From Helicobacter pylori_CU (GTDB taxonomy: Bacteria > Campylobacterota > Campylobacteria > Campylobacterales > Helicobacteraceae), in the NCBI RefSeq assembly GCF_000259235.1, contig NC_017733.1, positions 992,001-1,056,000 on the forward strand: DNA of 64,000 nucleotides, given 5' to 3'. Numbering within the stretch: position 1 is the first letter of the stretch; the number at the start of each line of letters is the position of its first letter. Made by a program: the position numbers and the translations under genes. Below are positions 27,911 to 37,157 of the stretch, in pieces. Below the pieces are notes generated by a model that ran no database searches, was not told the DNA's origin, and was given only the letters and a program-made list of their open reading frames with translations.

Positions 27911-29782
27911 TCAGATTTTAGCCCCTTCTTTCAGGCTAACTTCTGGCAAACTCTCCACATACAAACTCTGTGATGGGAAAGCAAAACTCAAATGGTGCTT
28001 TTCTACGATCCCCATGATTTTTAGCATCACGTCTTCTTTGACTTCTAGCCACTCTTCCCAAACCACCGTCTTAGAAAAACAATACACCAAAATATTAATA
28101 GAGCTGTCCGCAAACTGATCTAAAAAGACAAACAGATTGTTTTTATACCCTAAAAAATCGTCAATAGAGACAATATCTTTTTTAAACATGTAGCGGTAAT
28201 CGCTCGCATTTTGCAAAGCACTATCGGCTCCATTGGCGATTTTAGGGTGGTTTTCTAGCATTTCTTTAATGTCTTTCACGCAAAGCTGTAAAGCGCTTTG
28301 ACTGGAGCTATAGGTTAAGCCTATTTCCATTTTAATACGCCTTCCCACTTTACGCCGGCTCCAATTCCTGATGGGTTTTCCGGCTAATTCTGAATTAGGC
28401 ACGGACAAAAGAGCGTTATCAAAGGCTCTGATCGTGGTGCGTCTTAACCCCATTTCCACCACCGTGCCCTCCACTTCACCGCACACGATCCAATCCCCTT
28501 GAGAAAACGAATTGTCTAACAATAAAATGACCGAAGCAAAGAAATTCGCCAACACATCTTTAACCGCCAAAGCCACCGCTAACCCCCCAATCCCTAAAGA
28601 AGCGATGATGGCTGAAACGTTAAACCCTAGTTGTTTCAAAACCCCTAAAAGCGCGACAATGAAGATCAAAAAATACACGACTTTTAAGATCAAGTTGATC
28701 ACTTCTTTTCTAAAATTGTGCGTGCTTTTGGTAGCCATATTCGTAACTAACGCTTCCCCATAGCCTTTAAAGAGTGCTATCACTAACCATGCTAAAAGCA
28801 TGATATACACCGCACCCACCCACATAGAAACTTTAGGAGGCGATGCGTTAGGGTAGTAGAAAATATCTAAAGCCACATCGCAACTAAATAAGGCTAAAAA
28901 GACAGAAACCGGCGAAACAATGCTGCTTTGCACATTGACATGCATTTTTTTATTGCGCTGCATGATTTCAAAAATACGATCTAACAATAAGGCTAAAAGC
29001 CAAGTGATCAATTTCCTTAAACCCAGCAATAAGGCTAAAATCGTCAAAGCCAGCACGATTTTACTCACTTGCAAGCTATGGGTTGTGAAAGGCAAAACCT
29101 TGCTGATTTTGTTTAACACAAAATCCATATTCACTTCCATGATCAAGTTTTTAGGAAGCACTTCTTTAGGGTGGTTTTTAATGTAACGCAAGACTTCGGT
29201 GTAAGTGTTCAAACGCAATTCATAATCGCTAAACATCTGCTCTAATTCATGCATTTTGACATTGCCTAAATTTTTAGGGAAAGTGTAGAGTTTGAATTGC
29301 CCTAAACGCAAAAGAAAAGCATCGCTGATACTTTCCACATCTTTTTGTTCGCTAAAAATATCAATACTGCTCCTGATTTTATCTATAAAACGATACAAAA
29401 TTTCATCTATCAACAAAATATCTAAAGACAATCTATCTTTCATGAAAGTGTAGAAATCATCGCCCTTAATGCTTTTAGACAAACGCTTTTTGATTTTTTC
29501 CTGTTCTTTTAAATTTTGGTTTATATCAATCCCGATCTTATCCCTTTCATTCAACACTTTAGAAGTCAAACTTTTAATCAAATCATTCTTTTGGGTGTTA
29601 TACAGAGAGACTTCAGCACTTCTTTCAGGGTTTTTTTTGTAAGTTTCAATGACTTGATTGAGCTGGTTGATTTGATTGAAAATCAAAAACAAATCCACCG
29701 CATCTGTTTCATGCTCTTCAACCGCTCTCAAAGGATTTAAAAAGAGCGATAATACCAATACCCACCACAATAATAAACGCAT
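27911..29782 (-). CDS. Large mechanosensitive channel of the MscS/MscK family
   Basis: This is an inner-membrane channel with a long periplasmic N-terminal part. The ATG at 29782 (MRLLLWWVLVLSLFLNPLRA) gives a signal-peptide-like start; a GTG 12 bp upstream is possible. Residues 20-230 are mostly helical and periplasmic, then come about five membrane segments between residues 235 and 410. The pore helix (ASLGIGGLAVALAVKDVL) and MscS beta domain (SFSQGDWIVCGEVEGTVVEM, SVPNSELAGKPIRNWS) end the channel part. At 623 aa it is larger than MscS and smaller than MscK. It is unlike the 274-aa paralogue at 9137. Confidence 0.92.
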   Translation of the reverse strand: MRLLLWWVLVLSLFLNPLRAVEEHETDAVDLFLIFNQINQLNQVIETYKKNPERSAEVSLYNTQKNDLIKSLTSKVLNERDKIGIDINQNLKEQEKIKKRLSKSIKGDDFYTFMKDRLSLDILLIDEILYRFIDKIRSSIDIFSEQKDVESISDAFLLRLGQFKLYTFPKNLGNVKMHELEQMFSDYELRLNTYTEVLRYIKNHPKEVLPKNLIMEVNMDFVLNKISKVLPFTTHSLQVSKIVLALTILALLLGLRKLITWLLALLLDRIFEIMQRNKKMHVNVQSSIVSPVSVFLALFSCDVALDIFYYPNASPPKVSMWVGAVYIMLLAWLVIALFKGYGEALVTNMATKSTHNFRKEVINLILKVVYFLIFIVALLGVLKQLGFNVSAIIASLGIGGLAVALAVKDVLANFFASVILLLDNSFSQGDWIVCGEVEGTVVEMGLRRTTIRAFDNALLSVPNSELAGKPIRNWSRRKVGRRIKMEIGLTYSSSQSALQLCVKDIKEMLENHPKIANGADSALQNASDYRYMFKKDIVSIDDFLGYKNNLFVFLDQFADSSINILVYCFSKTVVWEEWLEVKEDVMLKIMGIVEKHHLSFAFPSQSLYVESLPEVSLKEGAKI

Positions 29783-29794
29783 GCAAAACCCCAC

Positions 29795-30040
29795 TCAAAC
29801 AAGATAAAATCTTTCTCATAATTTCTAGCGATTATACCAAAAATTAGAAACGCTTCGCCCCATAAAGTTACCCATGCAATTTGAAAACGCTTTTTATTTA
29901 TCCCTAAAAAGCGGGCTTTAGCTCAATTGTGAGTCTCTTTTCAGATCGCTATATTGCTTGATGCGATGCTTTGAGTATTTTTACATTTTATGATTGAAAT
30001 TCAATTAAAAACGGAGCCTTAATTTTTAACAAGTCTTGCT
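29795..30040. other. Intergenic region, no gene seen
   Basis: The stretch upstream of the MscS gene has short hairpin-like text, AAAAAGCGGGCTTTAGC (about 29908), but no open frame with a ribosome site. The published 26695 genome carries an IS605-type element near this position. No transposase text is visible here. Confidence 0.35.
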
Positions 30041-30154
30041 TTATTTAATATTTTTATAGTAGGATTTTGCATAGGCCGTAGTCAAAAAGCTTTCCCTGTT
30101 CGGTGCGATAAAGTCACGGATAATGTGCATGTCTTTTATTCTTACATGTTTCAC
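30041..30154 (-). pseudogene. Short coding-like fragment, origin unknown
   Basis: A minus frame of 37 codons starting with GTG reads VKHVRIKDMHIIRDFIAP, then NRESFLTTAYAKSYYKNIK. The amino-acid mix looks like a protein fragment, but there is no ribosome site and a stop lies two codons upstream of the GTG. It is probably the relic of a deleted gene. Confidence 0.3.
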
Positions 30155-30254
30155 TTTTTAGGTTTTTATAACCGCTTTTATTGAATGTTTTCATATAAGA
30201 TCTATGTTTTAGAGATTTCCAACTCTATCTCTTGTCATTGGGCTATTTTGATGA

Positions 30255-30353
30255 TCAATCTTTAGAAGAAAGAACCATAAAAATGTAGTATCCTATGCCT
30301 ATAAGAAAAACAAGAATTAAGAAAATGAGTAATCCCCACTCTAAAGAATCCAT
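30255..30353 (-). CDS. 32-aa single-pass membrane peptide behind the tRNA cluster
   Basis: AAAGAGGAGTT directly precedes the ATG at 30353. The peptide starts MDSLEWGLLIFLILVFLIGI and ends with a short polar tail (VLSSKD). One hydrophobic helix of about 22 residues spans the middle. It begins 27 bp after the tRNA-Arg(UCU) 3' end and has no visible promoter of its own, so it is probably made from the tRNA transcript. It does not resemble the known AapA toxins of H. pylori. It may be a small subunit of a membrane complex; no family is recognised. Confidence 0.6.
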   Translation of the reverse strand: MDSLEWGLLIFLILVFLIGIGYYIFMVLSSKD

Positions 30354-30379
30354 AACTCCTCTTTAAAGAATGTCAAAAG

Positions 30380-30456
30380 TGGTGCGCTTGGCAGGACTCG
30401 AACCTGCGACCTACGGCTTAGAAGGCTGTTGCTCTATCCAGCTGAGCTACAAGCGC
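30380..30456 (-). tRNA. tRNA-Arg (anticodon UCU)
   Basis: The gene reads GCGCTTGTAGCTCAGCTGGA in the sense direction, with anticodon loop CTTCTAA, T-arm GGTTCGAGTCC and an encoded 3' CCA. The acceptor stem pairs GCGCTTG with CAAGCGC. The anticodon stem has one mismatch. It is the last tRNA of a four-gene cluster. Confidence 0.93.
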
Positions 30457-30473
30457 ATGGTATTGGTGTTAGG

Positions 30474-30550
30474 TGGTGCGCCCGAAGGGAGTCGAACCCC
30501 TAACCCCCAGATCCGAAGTCTGGTGCTCTATCCAATTGAGCTACGAACGC
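30474..30550 (-). tRNA. tRNA-Arg (anticodon UCG)
   Basis: The sense strand begins GCGTTCGTAGCTCAATTGGA, has anticodon loop CTTCGGA and T-arm GGTTCGACTCC, and encodes the 3' CCA. The acceptor end has a weak pair (GCGTTCG with CGGGCGC), including G-U type contacts. The anticodon was read as TCG in DNA, decoding CGA and related Arg codons. Confidence 0.88.
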
Positions 30551-30610
30551 TTACAATTCAAATAAAGGAATGACTAACATAAAACTTGGTAAAACGCTTA
30601 TTTAATGAGA

Positions 30611-30688
30611 TGGGGTGGAAGATGGGAATTGAACCCACGACCCTCAGGACCACAATCTGATGCTCTAACCGACTGAGCTACTCCCACC
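30611..30688 (-). tRNA. tRNA-His (anticodon GUG)
   Basis: The sense strand contains GTGGGAGTAGCTCAGTCGGT, anticodon loop TTGTGGT and T-arm GGTTCAATTCC, with an encoded CCA after discriminator C. A G before the first acceptor base matches the G-1 identity element of tRNA-His. Confidence 0.93.
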
Positions 30689-30754
30689 ATTCAACGAAAG
30701 GAAGCGACATTTTACCAAAGAATCTTAAACAGAACAACAAATTACGCAAAAAAG

Positions 30755-30832
30755 TGGTCGGGGCGAAAGGATTCGAACCTTCGACCCCTTGGTCCCAAAC
30801 CAAGTGCGCTAACCAGACTGCGCTACGCCCCG
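30755..30832 (-). tRNA. tRNA-Pro (anticodon UGG)
   Basis: The sense strand begins CGGGGCGTAGCGCAGTCTGG, with anticodon loop TTTGGGA, T-arm GGTTCGAATCC, and a 3' CCA. The acceptor stem CGGGGCG/CGCCCCG pairs fully. It is the first gene of the cluster after the promoter. Confidence 0.95.
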
Positions 30833-30852
30833 AAATTTTCACATGAAGCGTT

Positions 30853-30858
30853 ATTATA
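30853..30858 (-). promoter_or_regulatory. -10 box for the tRNA cluster
   Basis: GTTATAATAACG on the minus strand lies about 20 bp upstream of tRNA-Pro. A T-rich stretch lies further upstream. No other -10 match is seen between the four tRNAs, so they are probably one transcript. Confidence 0.6.
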
Positions 30859-30958
30859 ACTGAATTTTTTGATTTTTGAGCGTAATTTTTCAAAAATGCC
30901 GCTAAAATCAAAAGTGGCACTCAAAAATTGTATTAATTCCAACTCCCCCACCCTTTTA

Positions 30959-30985
30959 AAAGCTGCTTTTTTAAAAACAGCTCTC
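30959..30985 (-). terminator. Candidate terminator after the hpaA paralogue
   Basis: On the minus strand AGCTG, a spacer of about 12 bases and CAGCT are followed by TTTTAAAA. It lies about 35-55 bp after the HpaA-family stop codon. The U-run is short, so termination may be partial. Confidence 0.4.
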
Positions 30986-31016
30986 AATGATTTTTGAGCT
31001 TTTTGTTTCTAAAAAA

Positions 31017-31766
31017 CTACTTTCGCTTTTTCATCTCGCTAGAAACTTTTTCATAATGTTCCATGTGTTTTTTGCTTAACTCTTTGGTGATCTGCACCAT
31101 CACTTTGTGATAAGCTTGATTCATGATCTTTCTAATGGCTTGATCATGGTCGGTTTCTTTAATCTTATGCACAAAAGTTTTGGGGACAAAACCTCCAGAA
31201 TTGGTGCGCCGCAACTCCACTCTTTCAATCACAGCTTTAAGCTTTGAAACATCAATACCAAAACTATGGATGATATCTTCACTTTTTGGCTCAACAAAAT
31301 TCAAGTTCAAATACCCTGAAGACATGTCTATCACTCTTTCTTCGCTAAGCGCATCGCTCTCTTCTACAATATCTTCTAAGATAGCCACATTCCCATCCAT
31401 GCGTAAAACGAGCAACGCTTTTTCTTTGATGTCTTGAGGGATTTCGCTAGCATCTTTAAATTGTGAAACGCTATAGCCTTTTCTCTCTAAAAAACTACTC
31501 AGTTGGAGGAATAAAGACTTCTCAAACTCTTTTTGATAATTTTCAGGGATAACTTTATTAGTCTCTATCTTAGGATCGATTAAGACAACTAAATGGCCGT
31601 TTTTAGGCTCTTGTTTGCCTTTAATAGGATAGTGGAAATGCAAATCCACGGACTCACCCATATTATTGTGCTGCTGCTTCATAGGCATTCCATCAGCTAG
31701 AGCCGTATAAAACGCCCCACTCGCTAATAACGATCCTAAAACGATTGCTAAACTACCTTTTTTCAT
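31017..31766 (-). CDS. hpaA2: HpaA paralogue (flagellar sheath adhesin family), no lipobox
   Basis: HpaA is the H. pylori flagellar sheath lipoprotein. This protein is a known paralogue of it. The ATG at 31766 (MKKGSLAIVLGSLLASGAFY) is preceded by AAAGGAATTTA; 249 aa. The signal-like N-terminus has no cysteine, and none occurs anywhere in the protein, so it cannot be lipidated like HpaA. The body follows the family: PKNGHLVVLIDPKIETN, LLVLRMDGNVAILED, FVEPKSEDIIHSFGID, and the C-terminal ITKELSKKHMEHYEK. It may be periplasmic or exported. It lies alone between tRNAs and guaA. Confidence 0.9.
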   Translation of the reverse strand: MKKGSLAIVLGSLLASGAFYTALADGMPMKQQHNNMGESVDLHFHYPIKGKQEPKNGHLVVLIDPKIETNKVIPENYQKEFEKSLFLQLSSFLERKGYSVSQFKDASEIPQDIKEKALLVLRMDGNVAILEDIVEESDALSEERVIDMSSGYLNLNFVEPKSEDIIHSFGIDVSKLKAVIERVELRRTNSGGFVPKTFVHKIKETDHDQAIRKIMNQAYHKVMVQITKELSKKHMEHYEKVSSEMKKRK

Positions 31767-31849
31767 TAAATTCCTTTCTTTCTTTTTCTTTAAAATCAAT
31801 TCCTAATCTTACCCAAAAAATCCCACTTTTAGCGCTATTTTTAAGATAA

Positions 31850-33376
31850 TCATTCCCATTCAATCGTTCCTGGTGGTTTAGAGGTAATATCATACACCAC
31901 CCTATTGATACCATTCACTTCATTAGTGATGCGGTTAGAAACCTTTTCTAAAAAAGAATGCTCTAAAAAAGAAAAGCTCGCTGTCATGCCATCGCTCGCA
32001 TTCACCGCTCTTAAGCAAATAGCGTTTTCATAAGTGCGATTATCCCCCATAACCCCCACAGAATTGACATTCAATAGCACGCAAAAAGCTTGCCAAACCT
32101 TGTCATACAAATGGGCTTTTTTAAGCTCCTCTATAAAAATAGCATCCGCTTCTTGCAAGCATTTGATTTTATCCTCACTAACCTCGCCTAAAATCCTTAC
32201 AGCAAGCCCAGGCCCTGGAAAAGGGTGGCGCATTAAAAAATCCTGGCTAACGCCCAATTCCTTACCCAACAAACGCACCTCATCTTTAAACAATTCCCTT
32301 AAAGGCTCTATGAGTTTAAAATCCATCCATTCAGGCAGTCCGCCCACATTATGGTGGGTTTTGATCACCTTTGAAGGCCCTTTAACGCTCACGGATTCAA
32401 TCACATCAGGGTATAAAGTGCCTTGGGCTAAAAATTCAATTTTGCCTTTTAAATGGTGCTTTTTGGCTTCTTTTTCAAACACTTCAATAAAGGTTTCGCC
32501 GATGATTTTTCGCTTCAATTCAGGCTCGCTCACGCCCTTTAATTTAGACAAAAAGATTTCTTTAGCATCTATCGTGTTTAAAGGGATTTGCAAGTCTTTA
32601 AACATCGCTTGCACTCTTTCTTTTTCATTTTTACGCAACAAGCCATGATCTACAAAAACAGCGATCAAATTATCCTTAATGGCTCTGTATAATAGCGTAG
32701 CGACCACCGTAGAATCCACGCCCCCACTCACCGCGCACAAAACCTTAGCGTTAGCAATTTTTTCTTTCAATCGCGCGATTTCTCTTTGAGCGAAATGCTG
32801 CATCCCCCAAGTTTTTTCACAGCCGCAAACCAAAAGGGCAAAATTTTCTAAAATCTTACCCCCTTCTTCGCTTTGAATGACTTCTGGGTGGAATTGCAAG
32901 CCAAAAATCTTGCCGTTTTCAATCGCGCAATGGGGGGAATTAGGGCTTTTTGCAAGGGTAGTAAAGCCTTTAGGCAGTTCTATGACTTTATCCATATGAC
33001 TCATCCACACAAGGCTTTTAATCTTCACGCCTTCAAAAATCACGGAATTTTGAGCGATTTCTAAAACAGCCTTACCAAATTCTTGCTCATTCGCACAAGC
33101 CACCACGCCCCCAAAAAAATCCACCAAATACTGCATGCCGTAGCAAATCCCTAAAATCGGCACATTCAAATCAAAGATTTTCTCGTTAGGCTTGTAAGCG
33201 TCTTTAGCATACACGCTCGCTGGCCCCCCACTCAAAATCAAACCTTTAGGGGCTTTTTTTTGAATGTTTTCTATGCTTTCAAAAAAAGGGACTATTTCTG
33301 TATAAATCCCGCTCTCTCTCAATCTTCTAGCAATCAGCTGTGTGTATTGGCTCCCAAAATCTAATACTAAAATCAT
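31850..33376 (-). CDS. guaA: GMP synthase (glutamine-hydrolysing)
   Basis: GuaA converts XMP to GMP using glutamine and ATP. The 508-aa protein has the class I amidotransferase nucleophile Cys78 in ILGICYGMQYL, the catalytic His/Glu in GLQFHPEV, the PP-loop SGGVDSTVVATL, and the C-terminal dimer domain ending KPPGTIEWE. It ends at the usual IEWE. The gene is 10 bp from the hypothetical gene upstream. Confidence 0.97.
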   Translation of the reverse strand: MILVLDFGSQYTQLIARRLRESGIYTEIVPFFESIENIQKKAPKGLILSGGPASVYAKDAYKPNEKIFDLNVPILGICYGMQYLVDFFGGVVACANEQEFGKAVLEIAQNSVIFEGVKIKSLVWMSHMDKVIELPKGFTTLAKSPNSPHCAIENGKIFGLQFHPEVIQSEEGGKILENFALLVCGCEKTWGMQHFAQREIARLKEKIANAKVLCAVSGGVDSTVVATLLYRAIKDNLIAVFVDHGLLRKNEKERVQAMFKDLQIPLNTIDAKEIFLSKLKGVSEPELKRKIIGETFIEVFEKEAKKHHLKGKIEFLAQGTLYPDVIESVSVKGPSKVIKTHHNVGGLPEWMDFKLIEPLRELFKDEVRLLGKELGVSQDFLMRHPFPGPGLAVRILGEVSEDKIKCLQEADAIFIEELKKAHLYDKVWQAFCVLLNVNSVGVMGDNRTYENAICLRAVNASDGMTASFSFLEHSFLEKVSNRITNEVNGINRVVYDITSKPPGTIEWE

Positions 33377-33386
33377 CGCTCATTCT

Positions 33387-33875
33387 TTATTTTTGTGGGA
33401 TCTGTGTTTTATTGTATTGATTTTTGTAATTCACCCTATAGCTTTCAGCCAACTCAGGAGCTTTTTGCACAAACCAGCGTTCTAATTTTTCTAGTTCGTA
33501 TCTGTAATTTCCACCTTTTGAGCAATATTGAGAATCAATGAGCGAAAACGCATAAAGCGTTTTATTTTCTTTAGACTGGAATAAAAACTCCTTATGGAAT
33601 AGCGCTTTTTTAGGCATGCCGCTCATCAGAGTCTCAGGCAATAAAAAAGCGTCAAAATCACAAAGCACTTTTTTACTCAATTTGTTGCTTTTGGTAACCA
33701 CAAAAATGATCTCTTTTTTCATGTCTTGTTTAAAAGCTAATGAAAGCACATTCAAAAAGGGCGGAGTCAAACTTTTATCCACCCTAACCTTAAAAGCTTT
33801 AGAATCCCCTAATAAGACCCCCATAAATAAAACCAACCCCACGCAACATTTCAAACTCGTTTGAAAAATATTCAT
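33387..33875 (-). CDS. Hypothetical secreted protein
   Basis: No family was recognised. The first 27 residues (MNIFQTSLKCCVGLVLFMGV, then LLGDSKA) form a signal peptide, probably cut after a SKA motif, leaving about 135 aa. The mature part is Lys-rich, with cysteines in KKVLCDFDAF and SQYCSKGG that could form a disulfide. AAAGGATAAAAGATG supports the start, and a TATAAT box lies at 33931-33936 on this strand. It is followed closely by guaA. Confidence 0.7.
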   Translation of the reverse strand: MNIFQTSLKCCVGLVLFMGVLLGDSKAFKVRVDKSLTPPFLNVLSLAFKQDMKKEIIFVVTKSNKLSKKVLCDFDAFLLPETLMSGMPKKALFHKEFLFQSKENKTLYAFSLIDSQYCSKGGNYRYELEKLERWFVQKAPELAESYRVNYKNQYNKTQIPQK

Positions 33876-33930
33876 CTTTTATCCTTTAAGTGTCAATATT
33901 GAAAACAGAAATTAAACGCATTGATTGGGT

Positions 33931-33936
33931 ATTATA
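33931..33936 (-). promoter_or_regulatory. -10 box upstream of the 33387-33875 gene
   Basis: On the minus strand TATATTATAATACCC lies about 56 bp before the ATG. It sits in the gap behind the broken molybdoenzyme gene and probably starts the transcript with guaA. Confidence 0.5.
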
Positions 33937-34044
33937 ATATAAAATTGAGAATTAGCCCACGCTTTAATCTGGCTAGCTGTCAAGTCTTTAGTTATTAAGT
34001 CTTTATTGGGTAAAAACACTCTCATGCTAGTATTTTCACTCCGT

Positions 34045-36436
34045 TTAAGCCCCAATGATGCTTGGTGTTGAAATAGAATGATAGGGCTTGACTAATTCAT
34101 ACCTTCTAAGTCTTCTGATATTGACTAAAGCGGTATTGGCTGAAATAGCTTGTGTCATGCTGCTTGTGGGGCGTAAAGAAGTGAGCGTATTCACATGCCC
34201 TGCATTGCATCGTGGGTTTCTAACCCTCCCATCTTCTGGGTCATACCATGCCCCTTTTTGGATACTCAAAACCCCTTGACGGATATTCTTAGTTACAAAC
34301 GCCCCTGCTAACAACCTCCCCCTAGCGTTAAACACTTCTACAATTTCACCATGCCTAATGCCTAATTTATTAGCGTCTAGTTCGTTGATCATTACAGGCT
34401 CTCTGCCTTGAATTTTATACACATTCCTAACCCAAGTGTTATCAAGCTGTGAATTGACACGGTATTTTGGGTGCGGAGAGATTAAATGGAACGGATAAGT
34501 CTCAGCCATTTTAGAGCCTAGCCACTCAGCTGGCTCAAACCAAGTAGGATGCCCTTTAAAATCAGCCAGTTTAAAATCCGCGCATTTTTGAGAAAAAATT
34601 TGAATTTTCCCGCTCTCTGTATCCAGTTTATTGTTAATAGGGTCTTGCCTGAATTTCGCATGACGCACAAACTTTCTCGCATTTTCAGGGATTTCAAACT
34701 CCACAAAGCCATCCCTCCAAAATTGATCAAACGATTTCAAAGTAGGGCCATCGCTTTTTTCATAAAGGCTCTTAATCCATTCCATGTAACTCTTAGATTC
34801 AGTGAATTTCTGCTCTGTTTCATTGCCCCCAATGCGTAAAGCGAGCTGTCTGAAAATCTCATAATCGTCTTTGGATTCATAAACAGGCTCTACCACCTTA
34901 CGCATGGCATAAACCACATTCTTAGAATAACTCCCTCCAAAAGTAATATCATCTCTTTCCATGGTGCTAGTGGAAGCAAAGACAATATCAGCAAATTTTG
35001 CCGTAGGCGTCCACCAAGGCTCATGCACGATCACGCAATCTAAGGTCCTTAAAGCGCGAATCAGCTCGTTTGTATCAGCTTCATGCCCCAATAAATCCGC
35101 CCCACAATTATAAATCATTTTGATTTTAGGCAATTTGAGTTTTTTGCCCATAAAATCAATTTCTTTATCCGGATTTAAAATCGCTTCAGAAACTCTAGAT
35201 GCTGGAATAACGCTTTTTACAGAATTATGCCCTTGCGAAATCATAGGAACAATTCTTGCCCCAGAGCTCGCTTGAGCGTTTCCTCCATAATGCATAGAAA
35301 AGCCAAAGCCCCCACCCGATAAGCCCACTTGACCAATCATACTGGCTAAAACAATTAACGCCCAATCCGGTTGCTCGCCATGCTGAGCTCTTTGCATGGC
35401 CCAATTACCCGCTAAAAAAGTGCGTTTAGAGACAAATAAATCCGCTAATTCTTTGATCTTTTCTGCGCTCACTCCAGTGATTTGAGACGCCCATTCTAAA
35501 GTCTTAGGCGCCTTATCGCTCTCTCCTAGCAAGTAGGGTAAAAATTTATCAAAACCATCAGTGTATTTAGCGATAAACGCTTTATCGTATTGATTGCTTG
35601 TATAAAGATAATGCATCATACCTAGCATTAACGCTACATCAGTATTAGGGCGAATGGGTATCCATTCAGCGTTAAAGGCTTGAGCGGTTTCGGTATAAAT
35701 GGGATCAATACTAATGAATTTAATACCGGCTCTTTTATACTTAGGGTAGTAGCTGTCATTGACATGGTTTGGCACAAAATAATCAATGCGGTTGCACTTG
35801 AATAAATCCGCCCCCCACATGACATACACCTTACAATTTTTAATCATCTCTTCATGCGTGGTTTGTTGCGAATAAACTTCCATATCCCCTACAATCATAG
35901 GGTTTATTCTTGCAGCCGCACCATTGCCATATTCCCCATCAGTGCCAATAGCCCCCCCCTAAAGTCGTATTAAAAAAACGCCATGCTAAATGATGGCAAC
36001 GATGCAAGCTGCCCGCATGCCCCCAACCACCATAACTGGCATTATAAATGTTTTCTTTAGGGATTTCTTTAAGCTTTTTAGCCGCTAAATCCAACGCCAC
36101 ATCCCAACTCACACGCACAAACTCTTCTCTCCCGCGCAATTCTTTGTGGTTTTTTTTGTTTTCTAAAAAGCTCTTGCGCACGCAAGGATACTTCACCCTA
36201 CTATCTGAATACACCCTATCTGCCATCGCTTTTAACATCATGGTAGGGTTATAATCGCTCTTTTGGGGGATAATATCTTTAATCACTCCATTTTGAACCT
36301 TTGCAATAAAGGGGCCAAAATGCGTTGCATGCGGAATGGATTCTACCTTTTCAAAAACACCAACAGCTTTTAAAACATTAGCGCTAGCGAGCGCGATTGG
36401 GATTTTTGTTAGGATACTTCTGCGTGAAATGGACAT
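34045..36436 (-). pseudogene. bisC: Periplasmic molybdopterin oxidoreductase (BisC/TorZ-like), out of frame at G8
   Basis: The gene encodes a molybdopterin reductase of the DMSO/TMAO/biotin-sulfoxide type. The N-terminal segment (35939-36436) starts MSISRRSILTK, a twin-arginine signal (Arg5-Arg6), and reaches FFNTTLGGGYWH before a stop. The rest (34045 to about 35940) continues in another frame as AIGTDGEYGNGAAARINP and on to the end. A run of 8 G on the coding strand (C8 at 35952-35959) is at the break; 7 G would restore a protein of about 796 aa. The body has TWFEPAEWLGSKMAETYPFH and the C-terminal molybdopterin-binding domain. The G-run suggests a phase-variable OFF state or a sequencing error. 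Confidence 0.9.
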
Positions 36437-36541
36437 GGTTCTCCTTCAAGCTTGCATTCTGTTAAAACACCCCAAATTCTAACATATATTCACCTAAAAT
36501 TACCGCTAATAAGCCCTCAAAACATGGGCGTTAATTGAAAA

Positions 36542-37132
36542 CTACTTTTTATTCACGCTGCTCATGTCAGCGACTTTCCCCCACATCAAGCGGTATTTCC
36601 TCTTCATAAATTCAATTTCTTCTCTCGCTTGATTGAGTTCATCTCGCAAAAGATCGATGGTTTTTTTATCTTCTTCATAGACTTCTTGCATAGAGATTAA
36701 AGCGTCTTTTAAAAACATGTTTTCATTTTTAAAGGCTGAAATCGTTTCATCTTTAGCGCCAATGACCTTATCATGCAAGTTTAAAATCGTGTTAATGGTT
36801 TTTTCCACAAACACAGGCTCTAAAGAACGCCCGTTCATATCCATAGAAATCAAATTATTTTCTACCTTTTTGATTAGAGCGTTTGTCCCACTGCTCGCAT
36901 CAATTAAAAGCTTGTTGTGGCTTATTTTGCTTTTAATCTTACCAAGATTCACTAATTCCAAAATCCTTTCTTTAGGAAGTCCTGAAAGGCGGCTAAACTC
37001 TTCTAATTCAAGCCATGCTAAAGCGCTCAAATCTTCTAAAACCACCGGCTCTTTAGACTCTTTTTCTTTATCCTCTACTTCTTGCTCATTTTGTTGTGTC
37101 GCTTGCGCTTTATTCAAATCTAAAATATCCAA
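36542..37132 (-). CDS. Hypothetical protein, DUF3972-like
   Basis: This 196-aa protein has a polar N-terminus rich in Gln/Glu. A small MerR/HTH-like segment follows (LEEFSRLSGLPKERILELVN, about 47-66), then a long C-terminal coiled coil from about residue 110 (KNENMFLKDALISMQEVYEE, RDELNQAREEIEFMKRKYRL). The domain order resembles DUF3972 proteins of epsilonproteobacteria. It might bind DNA or a partner through the helix-turn-helix. It lies between the nifS-like gene and the molybdoenzyme. Confidence 0.75.
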   Translation of the reverse strand: MDILDLNKAQATQQNEQEVEDKEKESKEPVVLEDLSALAWLELEEFSRLSGLPKERILELVNLGKIKSKISHNKLLIDASSGTNALIKKVENNLISMDMNGRSLEPVFVEKTINTILNLHDKVIGAKDETISAFKNENMFLKDALISMQEVYEEDKKTIDLLRDELNQAREEIEFMKRKYRLMWGKVADMSSVNKK

Positions 37133-37157
37133 ATTTTTCCTTAAAAATAGTTTTAGC

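Noticed and set aside
30370..30573. 67-codon plus-strand ORF with RLAGLEPATYGLEG
   Set aside because: It is the antisense translation of the two tRNA-Arg genes, a well known false protein.
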